Source of the DNA: an uncultured Maritimibacter sp.
GTDB taxonomy: Bacteria; Pseudomonadota; Alphaproteobacteria; Rhodobacterales; Rhodobacteraceae
NCBI GenBank assembly: GCA_913063035.1
Contig: CAJXYS010000007.1
Location: 1-64,000, forward strand
Length of the DNA stretch: 64,000 bases
Direction of reading: 5' to 3'
Shown here: positions 55,857-64,000 of the stretch, in pieces
Layout: the number at the start of each line of letters is the position of its first letter
How positions within the stretch are numbered: the first letter of the stretch is position 1
Translations under genes and position numbers: made by a program
Notes under the pieces: model-generated
What the model was told of the DNA's origin: nothing
The model's database searches: none
The model's input: only the letters and a program-made list of their open reading frames with translations

Positions 55857-55857
55857 G

Positions 55858-56028
55858 TCAGCGACGGCGAGGACGTATCAGTCGCCAGAATGTCACCAAG
55901 AAAAAATAACTTAACGGAATTGCCACGGGCGCACCCAATATCACCCAAATGATATCATCTGGGTCACCAGTAATGTTAGGAACAATAACCATTGCTGCGA
56001 ATACCAGTACTGCAAGAATGACTACCAT
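55858..56028 (-). CDS. Small two-helix membrane protein, low GC
   Basis: 56 residues: a start-proximal helix MVVILAVLVFAAMVIVP, a short acidic turn (NITGDPDD), a second helix IIWVILGAPVAIPLSYFF and a basic tail ending RLIRPRRR. GGAG lies eight bases before ATG 56028, and the reading frame is clean. Base composition is clearly lower in GC than every neighbour, with many ATT, TTA-type and AAT codons otherwise rare here, suggesting later acquisition. The topology (two helices, positive tail) resembles small membrane peptides such as stress proteins or type I toxins, but no family is recognised. It sits inside the only long gene-poor spacer on this side of the window. Confidence 0.68.
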   Translation of the reverse strand: MVVILAVLVFAAMVIVPNITGDPDDIIWVILGAPVAIPLSYFFLVTFWRLIRPRRR

Positions 56029-56261
56029 TACTCATACTCCGTCATGACTCCCACTTATCCGAGAGGCAGCAGGACTGCTCTGCGCAGACTCCCTAGCCCG
56101 CTGGACCCCGCGTCACCCCACCGGAAATTCAGACCAAAACTGCATCCGATAAAACAATGTGATCGTGAACGGGGGCGATGCTGGTCGAGGCTGAACATGT
56201 CGATTACACTAAGCAATCGCTCCACGGGGCTAAATACCTACCCCGTGAAGGTGGAATTGCC
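56029..56261. other. Intergenic stretch upstream of the small membrane gene
   Basis: 233 bases with no convincing gene. It holds a five-codon minicistron MTEYE on the minus strand (56045-56028) whose TAA overlaps the start of the 56-residue gene as TAATG, and a hairpin at 56223-56247. Composition is less GC-rich than the flanks. Confidence 0.5.
56223..56247 (-). terminator. Hairpin after thiN
   Basis: CACGGGG (56223-56229) and CCCCGTG (56241-56247), 7-bp stem and 11-base loop, starting 15 bases after the thiN stop in its direction of transcription. No U-run. Confidence 0.4.
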
Positions 56262-56924
56262 CTACGTTGTAAGGCCGCGGATCGCGGCCGGCAGCGCCGC
56301 GCGCGGCAGCATGACCAGCATGCCGGGGGCGTCCATCTCGAGGCGGACCGTCTCCGCCACCGTGGCATTCGAGGTGCCGACCCGCCCGTCGGGGCGAAAC
56401 GCCAGCCCCGCGATGGGCCAGCGCAGCCCGACGCTGCGCCCCGTGACCGGCGCCATCGGGAAGAGCGACACGCGCATGCCCACCGGCAGGTCCAGCGCCA
56501 GGCTGGCCGGGCAGTGAAAGCAGATGTCGTCCGCGCCCAGCACGATGCAGCGCTGCCCGGGCTGGCGCACCAGCGTGTTGAACACCGCCATCTGGTGATC
56601 GAGACGGTCACCGGTGAATCCCACGCCCAGGATGAACGGTGCCGCGATATGGCGCAGGCACTTGTCGAAATCCGTCGTTTCCTGCTCGGGGATGCGGTGC
56701 ACGATCGACGGGTCGAGCCGGGTCGTGCTAAGCTCGTCGAGGGAGTCCATGTCGCCGATCACGGCGACCGGGGGGAAGCCGAGATCGAGCGCCGACAGCG
56801 CGCCGCTGTCGGCCGCCGCGACCACGGGCGCCAGGGCCACCGCCGATTCTACCTGGTCGCGGTCGGTGCGGGCGCCGCCGATCAGGGTCACGCCCCGGCG
56901 GGTCTGAACAATAGGGCTGAACAT
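56262..56924 (-). CDS. Thiamine pyrophosphokinase
   Basis: 220 residues. Converts thiamine to thiamine diphosphate. The N-terminal domain has VTLIGGARTDRD, VVAADSGALSAL and PVAVIGDMDSLDE (metal-binding aspartates), then EQETTDFDKCLRHI and ILGVGFTGDRLDHQM, all typical of the TPK/ThiN family. The C-terminal beta domain binds thiamine. MFSPIVQTRRG at 56924 is the preferred start; an alternative TTG lies at 56960. Divergent from the acidic protein gene, 140 bases apart. Confidence 0.88.
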   Translation of the reverse strand: MFSPIVQTRRGVTLIGGARTDRDQVESAVALAPVVAAADSGALSALDLGFPPVAVIGDMDSLDELSTTRLDPSIVHRIPEQETTDFDKCLRHIAAPFILGVGFTGDRLDHQMAVFNTLVRQPGQRCIVLGADDICFHCPASLALDLPVGMRVSLFPMAPVTGRSVGLRWPIAGLAFRPDGRVGTSNATVAETVRLEMDAPGMLVMLPRAALPAAIRGLTT

Positions 56925-57064
56925 GGCTGTATTGATGTCCGATGCGGAAACAAATCTCAACGAATCGCTGCAAGACTCGGGTCTAGTATTCGGATTTCAT
57001 TTGGCGATTGGAAATCCCCGATGGTAGATTGCTTGGGCTGGGTCGGGGAGAAAGCGAGCATGTA

Positions 57065-58960
57065 ATGGCTGGTGCGAGCAAGATTCTCACCGTCTCTTAC
57101 GGAACCTTCTCCTGCACACTGGAAGGTTTCGACGATCCCTTCACCACAATGCGCCACATCGCGGAGTATTTCCGCGACCTGTCGGCGGATGACCGGTATT
57201 TCGGCGCGGAACCCCCGCAGCCCGATACCGAGATGCTGCACGAAATCGCCGAGCGGTCGATTCGCCATCGCGTGGCCGCCGAGCTGCGCGAGAACGGCGT
57301 CGTCCTGCGCCAGGAGCGTGACGAAACGCCGGAACCGACGCTGTCGCGCGCCGGTCTCGCCGCGGCGACCGCCCCCGAGGTCGATGACGACACGGTCGCC
57401 GGCAAGATCGAGCGTATGCGCCGCGCGGCCGCCGAGGACCGCGCCACGACGCCGGCCGCGGCCTTCGAGAGCGACACCGAGGCCGCCGAGGCGGCGCCGG
57501 AGCCCGCTCCCGAACCCGACATCATGGCCGCTCCGTCGGACGATGACGATAAGGTCACCCCGGACGGCGACACCCCGGTCTTCGCGGATGCCGATGCGGA
57601 TGCGGATGAGGACGACGCCGCCGACTGGCCTGACGTCGCCGCGGAGACAGAGCCGGAAACCACCGCACCCGCGGCCGATGCCGACACCCCCGAGGCCGCA
57701 GAGGATGCCGAGGCAGAGGATGCCGACGCCCTGCTTCTGACCACCCTCGCCCGGGTCCGGGCGGCGGACGCGGATACCGCGCCGGATGCGACGGAGCCGA
57801 CGGCCGAGGATAGCGCGCCCGATACGCAGGACGCGGCGCCCGACGCCGCGCCCGAAACCGGTGCCGACACGGCGGCCGGGGACGAGCATCAGGGCATTTC
57901 CGAACGCGCCCGTGCCGCCGCCGAGCGCGCCCGCGCGCGGCTCAGCCAGTTCGCCCATCCCGCACCGGAGCATGACTCGGAGCCGGAGCCGACCGACAGC
58001 ACGGCCAGCGAAGAGGCACAACCCCTGGCCGAGGCCGACACGCCTCGGACCGAGGACCTGGCCGCGGAACCGATGACCGAGCCGGCGATGGCCGAGGACA
58101 CGGAGGATGACGCCGAAGAGGTTTCTGCGGACGCGGACCTGTCCGAAACGGACGCCGAGGGCTCCACGCCCGCGGCGCTGGACGCCGCCGAAGCCGGCGA
58201 TCGCCCGGACGAGGACGCAGACGCGGATGCCGCGGCGCCCGTGGCCCGGTCCGCCTTCGACGCCGACGGGCTGGAAGAGGAAGAAGCCGCGCTCGACCGG
58301 CTGCTGGAGACCACGAACAGCAAGCTCAGCGGACCCGAGACGGCGCGCAAGCAGAACGCCTTCGCCCAGCTCAAGGCCGCCGTGGCCGCGACCTGGGCGG
58401 ACCGCCAGCTCAAGCACGAGGGCACGCCGGGTCTCAGCGAAACGCCGGACGAGACGGCCGATCTCGACGCCTATCGCGAGGACCTGGAACGTGCGACGGG
58501 CGCCCGTGCCACGGGCCGCGACCGCCCCGCGCCGTTGGTGCTGGTCTCGGAGCAGCGGATCGACGAGAGCGAGGCCGAACCCGAGGCACGCGCCGGCGGC
58601 CCGATCCGTCCGCGCCGCGTCACCACCGAGCTCGAGGACGTCGCCGCGGAGGACGCTGCGCTCGAGGACAGCGGCAGCTTCCAGGAGTTCGCCGACCGGA
58701 TCGGCGCCAGCTCGCTGCCCGAACTGCTCGAGGCCGCGGCCGCCTATACCGCCCATGTCGAGGGCCGTGCCCGGTTCTCACGTGCGCAGGTCATGTCGAA
58801 GATCGCGCATATGAAGAGCGGTGATTTCACCCGCGAGGCGGGCCTGCGATCCTTCGGCAAGCTGCTGCGCGAAGGCCGCATCCGCCGGGTCCAGGACGGT
58901 CAGTTCGTCATCACCGAGGATTCGCGCTTCGTGCAGGAGGCGCGGACAGGCACCCGCTGA
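57065..58960 (+). CDS. Large acidic, alanine-rich protein with conserved ends, uncharacterised
   Basis: 631 residues. Three parts: a conserved N-terminal domain (1-75: VSYGTFSCTLEGFDDPFTTM, AEYFRDLSADDRYFGAEPP), a long low-complexity middle (about 100-400) made mostly of A, D, E, P and T and predicted disordered, and a conserved C-terminal domain (about 545-631: FQEFADRIGASSLPELLEAAAAYTAHVEG, QVMSKIAHMKSGDFTREAGLRSFGKLLREG). No signal peptide or membrane helix, so probably cytoplasmic. I recall similar proteins in other Rhodobacterales with inconsistent names and no proven role. The C-terminal segment looks like a helical interaction domain. ATG 57065 with GGGGAG eleven bases upstream. Confidence 0.8.
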   Translation: MAGASKILTVSYGTFSCTLEGFDDPFTTMRHIAEYFRDLSADDRYFGAEPPQPDTEMLHEIAERSIRHRVAAELRENGVVLRQERDETPEPTLSRAGLAAATAPEVDDDTVAGKIERMRRAAAEDRATTPAAAFESDTEAAEAAPEPAPEPDIMAAPSDDDDKVTPDGDTPVFADADADADEDDAADWPDVAAETEPETTAPAADADTPEAAEDAEAEDADALLLTTLARVRAADADTAPDATEPTAEDSAPDTQDAAPDAAPETGADTAAGDEHQGISERARAAAERARARLSQFAHPAPEHDSEPEPTDSTASEEAQPLAEADTPRTEDLAAEPMTEPAMAEDTEDDAEEVSADADLSETDAEGSTPAALDAAEAGDRPDEDADADAAAPVARSAFDADGLEEEEAALDRLLETTNSKLSGPETARKQNAFAQLKAAVAATWADRQLKHEGTPGLSETPDETADLDAYREDLERATGARATGRDRPAPLVLVSEQRIDESEAEPEARAGGPIRPRRVTTELEDVAAEDAALEDSGSFQEFADRIGASSLPELLEAAAAYTAHVEGRARFSRAQVMSKIAHMKSGDFTREAGLRSFGKLLREGRIRRVQDGQFVITEDSRFVQEARTGTR

Positions 58961-59021
58961 GCGGGTGCCGCCCATTCCCAACGTTCGCTTTCGTTCCGGG
59001 AAGACGGAGTGGCCCGCGCGG

Positions 59022-59252
59022 TCACTCCGTTCCCGTTTCGTCGTCCGGGTCCGGCTGGCCCACCCCGCGGAAGATCGCGCGGAACGGCAGCGCCCAGAGG
59101 AACCCCAGCCCGACATAGACCAGAAGCTCCACCGCGATCGGCGGGCGGCCCAGCCAGTTCATGATGGTGACGGCGGCCACGATATAGGCGGGCAGCCAGA
59201 CCACCAGCAGCAGCAGCGACAGGCGCTTTCGGGTCTTGTGACGCAAGGCCAT
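59022..59252 (-). CDS. DUF2842 domain small membrane protein
   Basis: 76 residues, two helices (LSLLLLVVWLPAYIVAAVTI and PIAVELLVYVGLGFLWALPF), a basic start MALRHKTRKR and an acidic tail with GVGQPDPDDE, matching the alphaproteobacterial DUF2842 family of unknown function. It starts nine bases after the purA stop on the same strand, so the two are probably co-transcribed. Confidence 0.88.
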   Translation of the reverse strand: MALRHKTRKRLSLLLLVVWLPAYIVAAVTIMNWLGRPPIAVELLVYVGLGFLWALPFRAIFRGVGQPDPDDETGTE

Positions 59253-59261
59253 GGGACTCCG

Positions 59262-60557
<1,296 letters not shown>

Positions 60558-60662
60558 CTGCGTTCTCTCCTGCGAAAAACCCGTGCCCGTATAGCCGCAC
60601 GGCGCGCCCGCCGAAACCGGAAAATCCGGTCGGCCGCGGGCCATTGCCTGCCCCGCGCCCCC

Positions 60663-60691
60663 TTGCGGCCCCGGCCCGATCCGCCTAGATA
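60663..60691 (+). promoter_or_regulatory. Candidate secG promoter
   Basis: -35 TTGCGG (60663-60668), 17-base spacer, -10 TAGATA (60686-60691), predicted start about 36 bases before the secG ATG. Confidence 0.5.
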
Positions 60692-60733
60692 GGCGCATCG
60701 ACGCCGACACTTCGAACAACCGGGACGCCCGCG

Positions 60734-61108
60734 ATGGAAAACGTCATCCTCGTCATCCACCTGATCCTCGCGCTCTGCCTGATCGGCGTGGTGCTGTTGC
60801 AGCGCTCGGAGGGTGGCGGTCTCGGCATCGGCGGCGGCGGCGGTGGCGGCGGCGTCATGACCGGCCGCGCCGCGGCCACGGCGCTCGGCAAGCTGACCTG
60901 GGCCTTCGCCATCGCCTTTCTCGCCACCTCGATCACGCTGACGGTCATCGCGGCGTCCGAGACAGCCGACGAGTCGGTGATCGACCGGATGGGCACCGAA
61001 CAGCCCGCCGACGACGCCCCGGCCCCGACGCCGGTCACGCCGGACGGCGGCAGCCTGCTTCCGCCCACCACCGGCGATGCGCCCCTGCCGCCGCCGCGGG
61101 CCGACTGA
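60734..61108 (+). CDS. secG: Preprotein translocase subunit SecG
   Basis: 124 residues. Two membrane helices ([19 protein letters not shown] and [19 protein letters not shown]) around the SecG loop [19 protein letters not shown], which is longer in glycine than usual. A proline-rich acidic tail (about 80-124) extends beyond the E. coli length. Part of the SecYEG channel in the inner membrane. pyrG follows on the same strand after 166 bases with its own promoter, the normal secG-pyrG order. Confidence 0.94.
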   Translation: MENVILVIHLILALCLIGVVLLQRSEGGGLGIGGGGGGGGVMTGRAAATALGKLTWAFAIAFLATSITLTVIAASETADESVIDRMGTEQPADDAPAPTPVTPDGGSLLPPTTGDAPLPPPRAD

Positions 61109-61166
61109 CAACCACAACTTGTTGATTTCACGCGCCGGTCGCTTACAGCATCTTGCGGCCGGCTGC

Positions 61167-61195
61167 TTGCACCCGCGGCCCGAATCCTCTATACC
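61167..61195 (+). promoter_or_regulatory. pyrG promoter
   Basis: -35 TTGCAC (61167-61172), 17-base spacer, -10 TATACC (61190-61195). The predicted start near 61202 leaves a leader of about 70 bases before the pyrG ATG. Confidence 0.6.
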
Positions 61196-61274
61196 TTAAC
61201 TCCCGTGATGTGTGGTGCGGGAACTGGAATCTCGCGGCCGCCGAGCAGTTCTATCACGGGGGAAGCCAGACAAC

Positions 61275-62918
61275 ATGGCGCGCTATATTTTCATCACCGG
61301 TGGCGTCGTCTCCAGCCTCGGCAAGGGGCTCGCCTCTGCCGCGCTCGGGGCGCTGCTTCAGGCCCGCGGCTACTCGGTCCGGCTTCGGAAACTCGACCCC
61401 TATCTCAACGTCGATCCCGGCACGATGAGCCCGTTCGAGCATGGCGAGGTCTTCGTCACCGACGACGGCGCGGAAACCGATCTCGACCTCGGGCATTACG
61501 AACGGTTCACCGGCGTCGCGGCACGGGCGACCGATTCCGTCTCCTCGGGGCGAATCTATTCCAACGTGCTCGAGAAGGAGCGCCGCGGCGACTATCTCGG
61601 CAAGACGATCCAGGTCATTCCGCACGTCACCAACGAGATCAAGGATTTCCTGCATGTCGGCGAGGACGAGGTCGACTTCATGCTATGCGAGATCGGCGGG
61701 ACCGTCGGCGACATCGAGGGTCTGCCCTTCTTCGAGGCGATCCGGCAATTCGCGCAGGAACAGCCCCGCGGGCAATGCATCTTCATGCATCTGACGCTGC
61801 TGCCGTTCATCGCCGCGAGCGGCGAACTCAAGACCAAGCCCACGCAACACTCGGTCAAGGAGCTGCGCTCGATCGGCATCGCGCCGGATCTCCTGGTCTG
61901 CCGGTCCGAACAGGAAATCCCGGTCAAGGAACGCGAGAAGCTGGCGCTTTTCTGCAATGTCCGCCCCGAGGCGGTGATCGCGGCGATGGATCTGAAATCG
62001 ATCTACGAGGCGCCGCTGGCCTATCACCGCGAGGGGCTCGACCAGGCGGTACTCGACGCCTTCCAGATCAGCCCCGCGCCGAAACCGGACCTGCGCCGCT
62101 GGGAAGATGTCTACGACCGCATCTTCCACGCCGAGGGCGAGGTCAACATCGCCATCGTCGGCAAGTACACGCAGCTCGAGGATGCCTATAAATCCATCGC
62201 CGAGGCGCTGACCCATGGCGGCATGCACAACCGCGTGAAGGTCAAGGCGCAGTGGATCGACGCCGAGATCTTCGAGCGCGAGGACCCTGCCCCGCATCTC
62301 GAGAATTTCCAGGCGATCCTCGTGCCCGGCGGCTTCGGCGAACGCGGCACCGAGGGCAAGATCCGCGCCGCGCAGTTCGCGCGCGAGCGCGGCATCCCGT
62401 ATCTCGGGATCTGCCTGGGCATGCAGATGGCGGTGATCGAGGCGGCCCGGAACCTCGCGTCGCTCGAGGATGCCGGCTCCGAGGAGTTCGACCACGAGGC
62501 CGGGCGCAAGCGTTTCACGCCGGTGGTCTATCACCTGAAGGAATGGGTGCAGGGCGACGTGAAGGTGGCGCGCAGGGTCGAGGACGACAAGGGCGGCACG
62601 ATGCGGCTCGGCTCCTACACGGCGATCCTGGCCGAGGGCAGCCGCGTGGCTGGCATCTACGGCACGGGCGAGATTCACGAGCGTCACCGTCACCGTTACG
62701 AGGTGGACATCAAGTACCGCGAGAAGCTCGAGTCGGTGGGCCTGCGCTTTTCCGGGGTCTCTCCCGACGGGCGGTTGCCGGAAATCGTCGAATACGCCGA
62801 TCATCCCTGGTTCATCGGCGTGCAGTTCCATCCCGAGCTCAAGTCCAAGCCCTTCGCGCCGCATCCGCTTTTCGCGGATTTCATCCGTGCCGCGGTGGAA
62901 CAGTCGCGGCTGGTCTGA
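61275..62918 (+). CDS. pyrG: CTP synthase
   Basis: 547 residues. Aminates UTP to CTP with glutamine. The N-terminal synthase domain has [19 protein letters not shown] (P-loop), [20 protein letters not shown] and [15 protein letters not shown]. The C-terminal class I amidotransferase domain has the nucleophile C380 ([10 protein letters not shown]) and the His-Glu pair in [15 protein letters not shown] 61275 is the standard start. It provides CTP together with carA-derived carbamoyl phosphate upstream in the pathway. Confidence 0.97.
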   Translation: MARYIFITGGVVSSLGKGLASAALGALLQARGYSVRLRKLDPYLNVDPGTMSPFEHGEVFVTDDGAETDLDLGHYERFTGVAARATDSVSSGRIYSNVLEKERRGDYLGKTIQVIPHVTNEIKDFLHVGEDEVDFMLCEIGGTVGDIEGLPFFEAIRQFAQEQPRGQCIFMHLTLLPFIAASGELKTKPTQHSVKELRSIGIAPDLLVCRSEQEIPVKEREKLALFCNVRPEAVIAAMDLKSIYEAPLAYHREGLDQAVLDAFQISPAPKPDLRRWEDVYDRIFHAEGEVNIAIVGKYTQLEDAYKSIAEALTHGGMHNRVKVKAQWIDAEIFEREDPAPHLENFQAILVPGGFGERGTEGKIRAAQFARERGIPYLGICLGMQMAVIEAARNLASLEDAGSEEFDHEAGRKRFTPVVYHLKEWVQGDVKVARRVEDDKGGTMRLGSYTAILAEGSRVAGIYGTGEIHERHRHRYEVDIKYREKLESVGLRFSGVSPDGRLPEIVEYADHPWFIGVQFHPELKSKPFAPHPLFADFIRAAVEQSRLV

Positions 62919-62925
62919 GCCCGCC

Positions 62926-63630
62926 ATGATGCGCTGCGGGGCGGTTCTTCTGACCCTGGCGCTGCTGGGGGTCTGCCTGCCGGCATCGGCGCAGGGCGTT
63001 GTCACCGCGGATTATGGTGATCTTGCGCGTCAACTCGACGGGCGGATCGCCTTCGAGCGGCTGCCGCGGCGCCCGGAACCGGGTCTCAACCTGAACGCCC
63101 CGTACCGCACGGACGGCGCGACGCTGGGCGAGCGCCTCGCCGGGCAGCGCATCGCGGCCGGGGCGGAGGGTCACGACCGCGTCACGGGCACGCCCCGGCC
63201 ACCGCTGGCGATCCGCGCGGGCGCGGCCGGGCGCAGCCTGGCGGTCGCCTTTCACCGCGGTTTCGGCTCGAACGCGTTGTTCCCGCTGGGCCGGGCCGGG
63301 TTTCCCGCGCTCGGGGCCCGCGGCGAAGGCGCCGTCGCGGTGCTCTTCGACGCCGACCAGGGCGCCGTGGGGCTGCGTATCCACAGCGATTATGCCGACC
63401 CGCTCGGCGGGCGCGGCAGGGTGCCGGCCGCCGTCACCATCCGGTTCTACGCCCGCGACGGGCGCGAGATCGGCCGCCACACCCACGCGACGACGACGGG
63501 CATACGCGAGCTCGGCTATCATCGGGATGGTCCCGGGCCGGGAATCGCGGCTATGGTGATCGAGAACCGCGATCCCGGCGGGATCGCCATCGACGACATC
63601 ATCTACAGCAAGGCCGCGCTCTTGTTCTGA
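62926..63630 (+). CDS. Secreted protein, uncharacterised
   Basis: 234 residues. Signal peptide MMRCGAVLLTLALLGVCLPASAQ, cleaved near residue 23. The mature part is beta-rich: GRSLAVAFHRGFGSNALFPLG, GAVAVLFDADQGAVGLRI, PAAVTIRFYARDGREIG, and ends with AMVIENRDPGGIAIDDIIYSK, which resembles the last strands of secreted jelly-roll or carbohydrate-binding modules. No family name is certain. It starts eight bases after the pyrG stop; ATG 62929 is an alternative. Confidence 0.78.
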   Translation: MMRCGAVLLTLALLGVCLPASAQGVVTADYGDLARQLDGRIAFERLPRRPEPGLNLNAPYRTDGATLGERLAGQRIAAGAEGHDRVTGTPRPPLAIRAGAAGRSLAVAFHRGFGSNALFPLGRAGFPALGARGEGAVAVLFDADQGAVGLRIHSDYADPLGGRGRVPAAVTIRFYARDGREIGRHTHATTTGIRELGYHRDGPGPGIAAMVIENRDPGGIAIDDIIYSKAALLF

Positions 63631-63649
63631 GCGGGCGGGGAGGACAGCC

Positions 63650-63952
63650 ATGCCGAAGGGATACTGGATCGGGCACGTGACGGTCGACGATCCGCAGGTC
63701 TACGAGCAATATCGCCAGGCCAACGCGGTCGCCTTCGAGAAATACGGCGCGCGGTTCCTGGTGCGCGGCGGCGCGCAGGAACAGCTCGAGGGCGGGGGGC
63801 GCCCGCGCACCGTGGTGATCGAGTTCCCCAGCGTCGAGGCCGCGCGCGACTGCTATCATTCGCCGGAATACCAGGCCGCGAAGGCGCTCCGCGACCCGGT
63901 CTCGGTCGCCGATCTCGTGCTGGTCGAAGGCTGGGCGCCGCCCGCGGCCTGA
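63650..63952 (+). CDS. DUF1330 domain protein
   Basis: 100 residues, soluble. The dimeric ferredoxin-like DUF1330 fold is recognised by KGYWIGHVTVDDPQVYEQY, ARFLVRGGAQEQLEG, VVIEFPSVEAARDCYHSPEYQ and VLVEGW. Function unknown; the family resembles stress-response antibiotic monooxygenase-like folds. GGGGAGGA precedes ATG 63650. It is 19 bases after the secreted protein gene and probably co-transcribed with it. Confidence 0.93.
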   Translation: MPKGYWIGHVTVDDPQVYEQYRQANAVAFEKYGARFLVRGGAQEQLEGGGRPRTVVIEFPSVEAARDCYHSPEYQAAKALRDPVSVADLVLVEGWAPPAA

Positions 63953-64000
63953 CCGGCCGCCATTGGCATCCGCCGAGCAAGGGACTATATGGCTCGCCAT

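Noticed and set aside
56957-58756. 599-codon glycine/arginine-rich frame on the minus strand
   Set aside because: It mirrors the low-complexity Ala/Asp/Glu region of the plus-strand acidic protein. The plus frame has conserved ends and a ribosome binding site; the minus frame has neither.

Overview
This window is a high-GC (roughly two-thirds G+C), densely packed chromosomal segment of an alphaproteobacterium, most likely a member of the Rhodobacterales (Rhodobacter/Roseobacter group). The evidence is the combination of gene families: FolE2-type GTP cyclohydrolase, a SAM-II riboswitch ahead of metZ, DUF6446 between glyQ and glyS, separate FolB and FolP, a UbiH-like hydroxylase with an EAAH motif, hflK-hflC-DUF2065-Deg clustering, and a GTTC-N7-GTTC LexA box. 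No phage, insertion sequence, integrase or CRISPR array is visible. Nearly all genes are housekeeping or conserved clade-specific genes.

Layout, left to right. 1-1676: end of a polyamine-type ABC transporter operon (binding protein, PotA). 2009-2095: tRNA-Leu(GAG). 2309-5408: lipB, then ctaD (cytochrome c oxidase subunit I, with an FNR-type box upstream) and a DUF2244 membrane protein. 5436-12266: YqeY, carA, a glycosyltransferase carrying an N-terminal MshEN-like domain, a GntR regulator, a HAD nucleotidase, a small membrane protein and a UbiH-like hydroxylase. 12284-16573: class V aminotransferase, two overlapping Lrp/AsnC regulators divergent from ilvC, and a DMT exporter. 16578-20815: glmM-folP-folB and a SleB-type wall hydrolase. 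21006-27099: glyQ-DUF6446-glyS followed by a PPDK-like protein. 27263-33262: a catalytically dead trypsin-fold protein, trkH, folE2, and metZ under a SAM-II riboswitch with its own terminator. 33360-38538: alpha/beta hydrolase, GST, ispZ, DMT transporter, mgtC, ftsY. 38611-47082: a NuoE-NuoF fusion of formate dehydrogenase type, an eroded AlkB-like protein, xseA, purD, FG-GAP protein plus ferredoxin, an SOS-box-controlled OB-fold protein and a lipoprotein. 47150-54274: Deg protease, beta-barrel protein, DUF2065, hflC, hflK, gor and rpiA, all on the minus strand. 54462-63952: sdaA, a low-GC 56-residue membrane protein, thiN, a very acidic 631-residue protein, DUF2842, purA, secG, pyrG, a secreted protein and DUF1330.

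Genes that act together: folE2, folB and folP (folate); carA and pyrG (pyrimidines); purD and purA (purines); glyQ and glyS (glycyl-tRNA synthetase); hflK, hflC and the Deg protease (membrane and periplasmic protein quality control); ilvC, the Lrp pair and sdaA (amino-acid metabolism).

The observations I consider most worth follow-up are: (i) a perfect alphaproteobacterial LexA box two bases before a free-standing domain otherwise found at the C-terminus of the error-prone polymerase DnaE2/ImuC; (ii) a complete promoter/SAM-II aptamer/antiterminator/terminator unit before metZ; (iii) a SPOR + peptidoglycan-binding + trypsin-fold protein with all three catalytic positions replaced; (iv) an AlkB-family protein that has lost several iron-binding histidines; (v) an MshEN-like domain fused to a processive glycosyltransferase; and (vi) a small low-GC two-helix membrane protein with its own ribosome binding site. 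All functional statements are inferred from reading the sequence; no database search was run.
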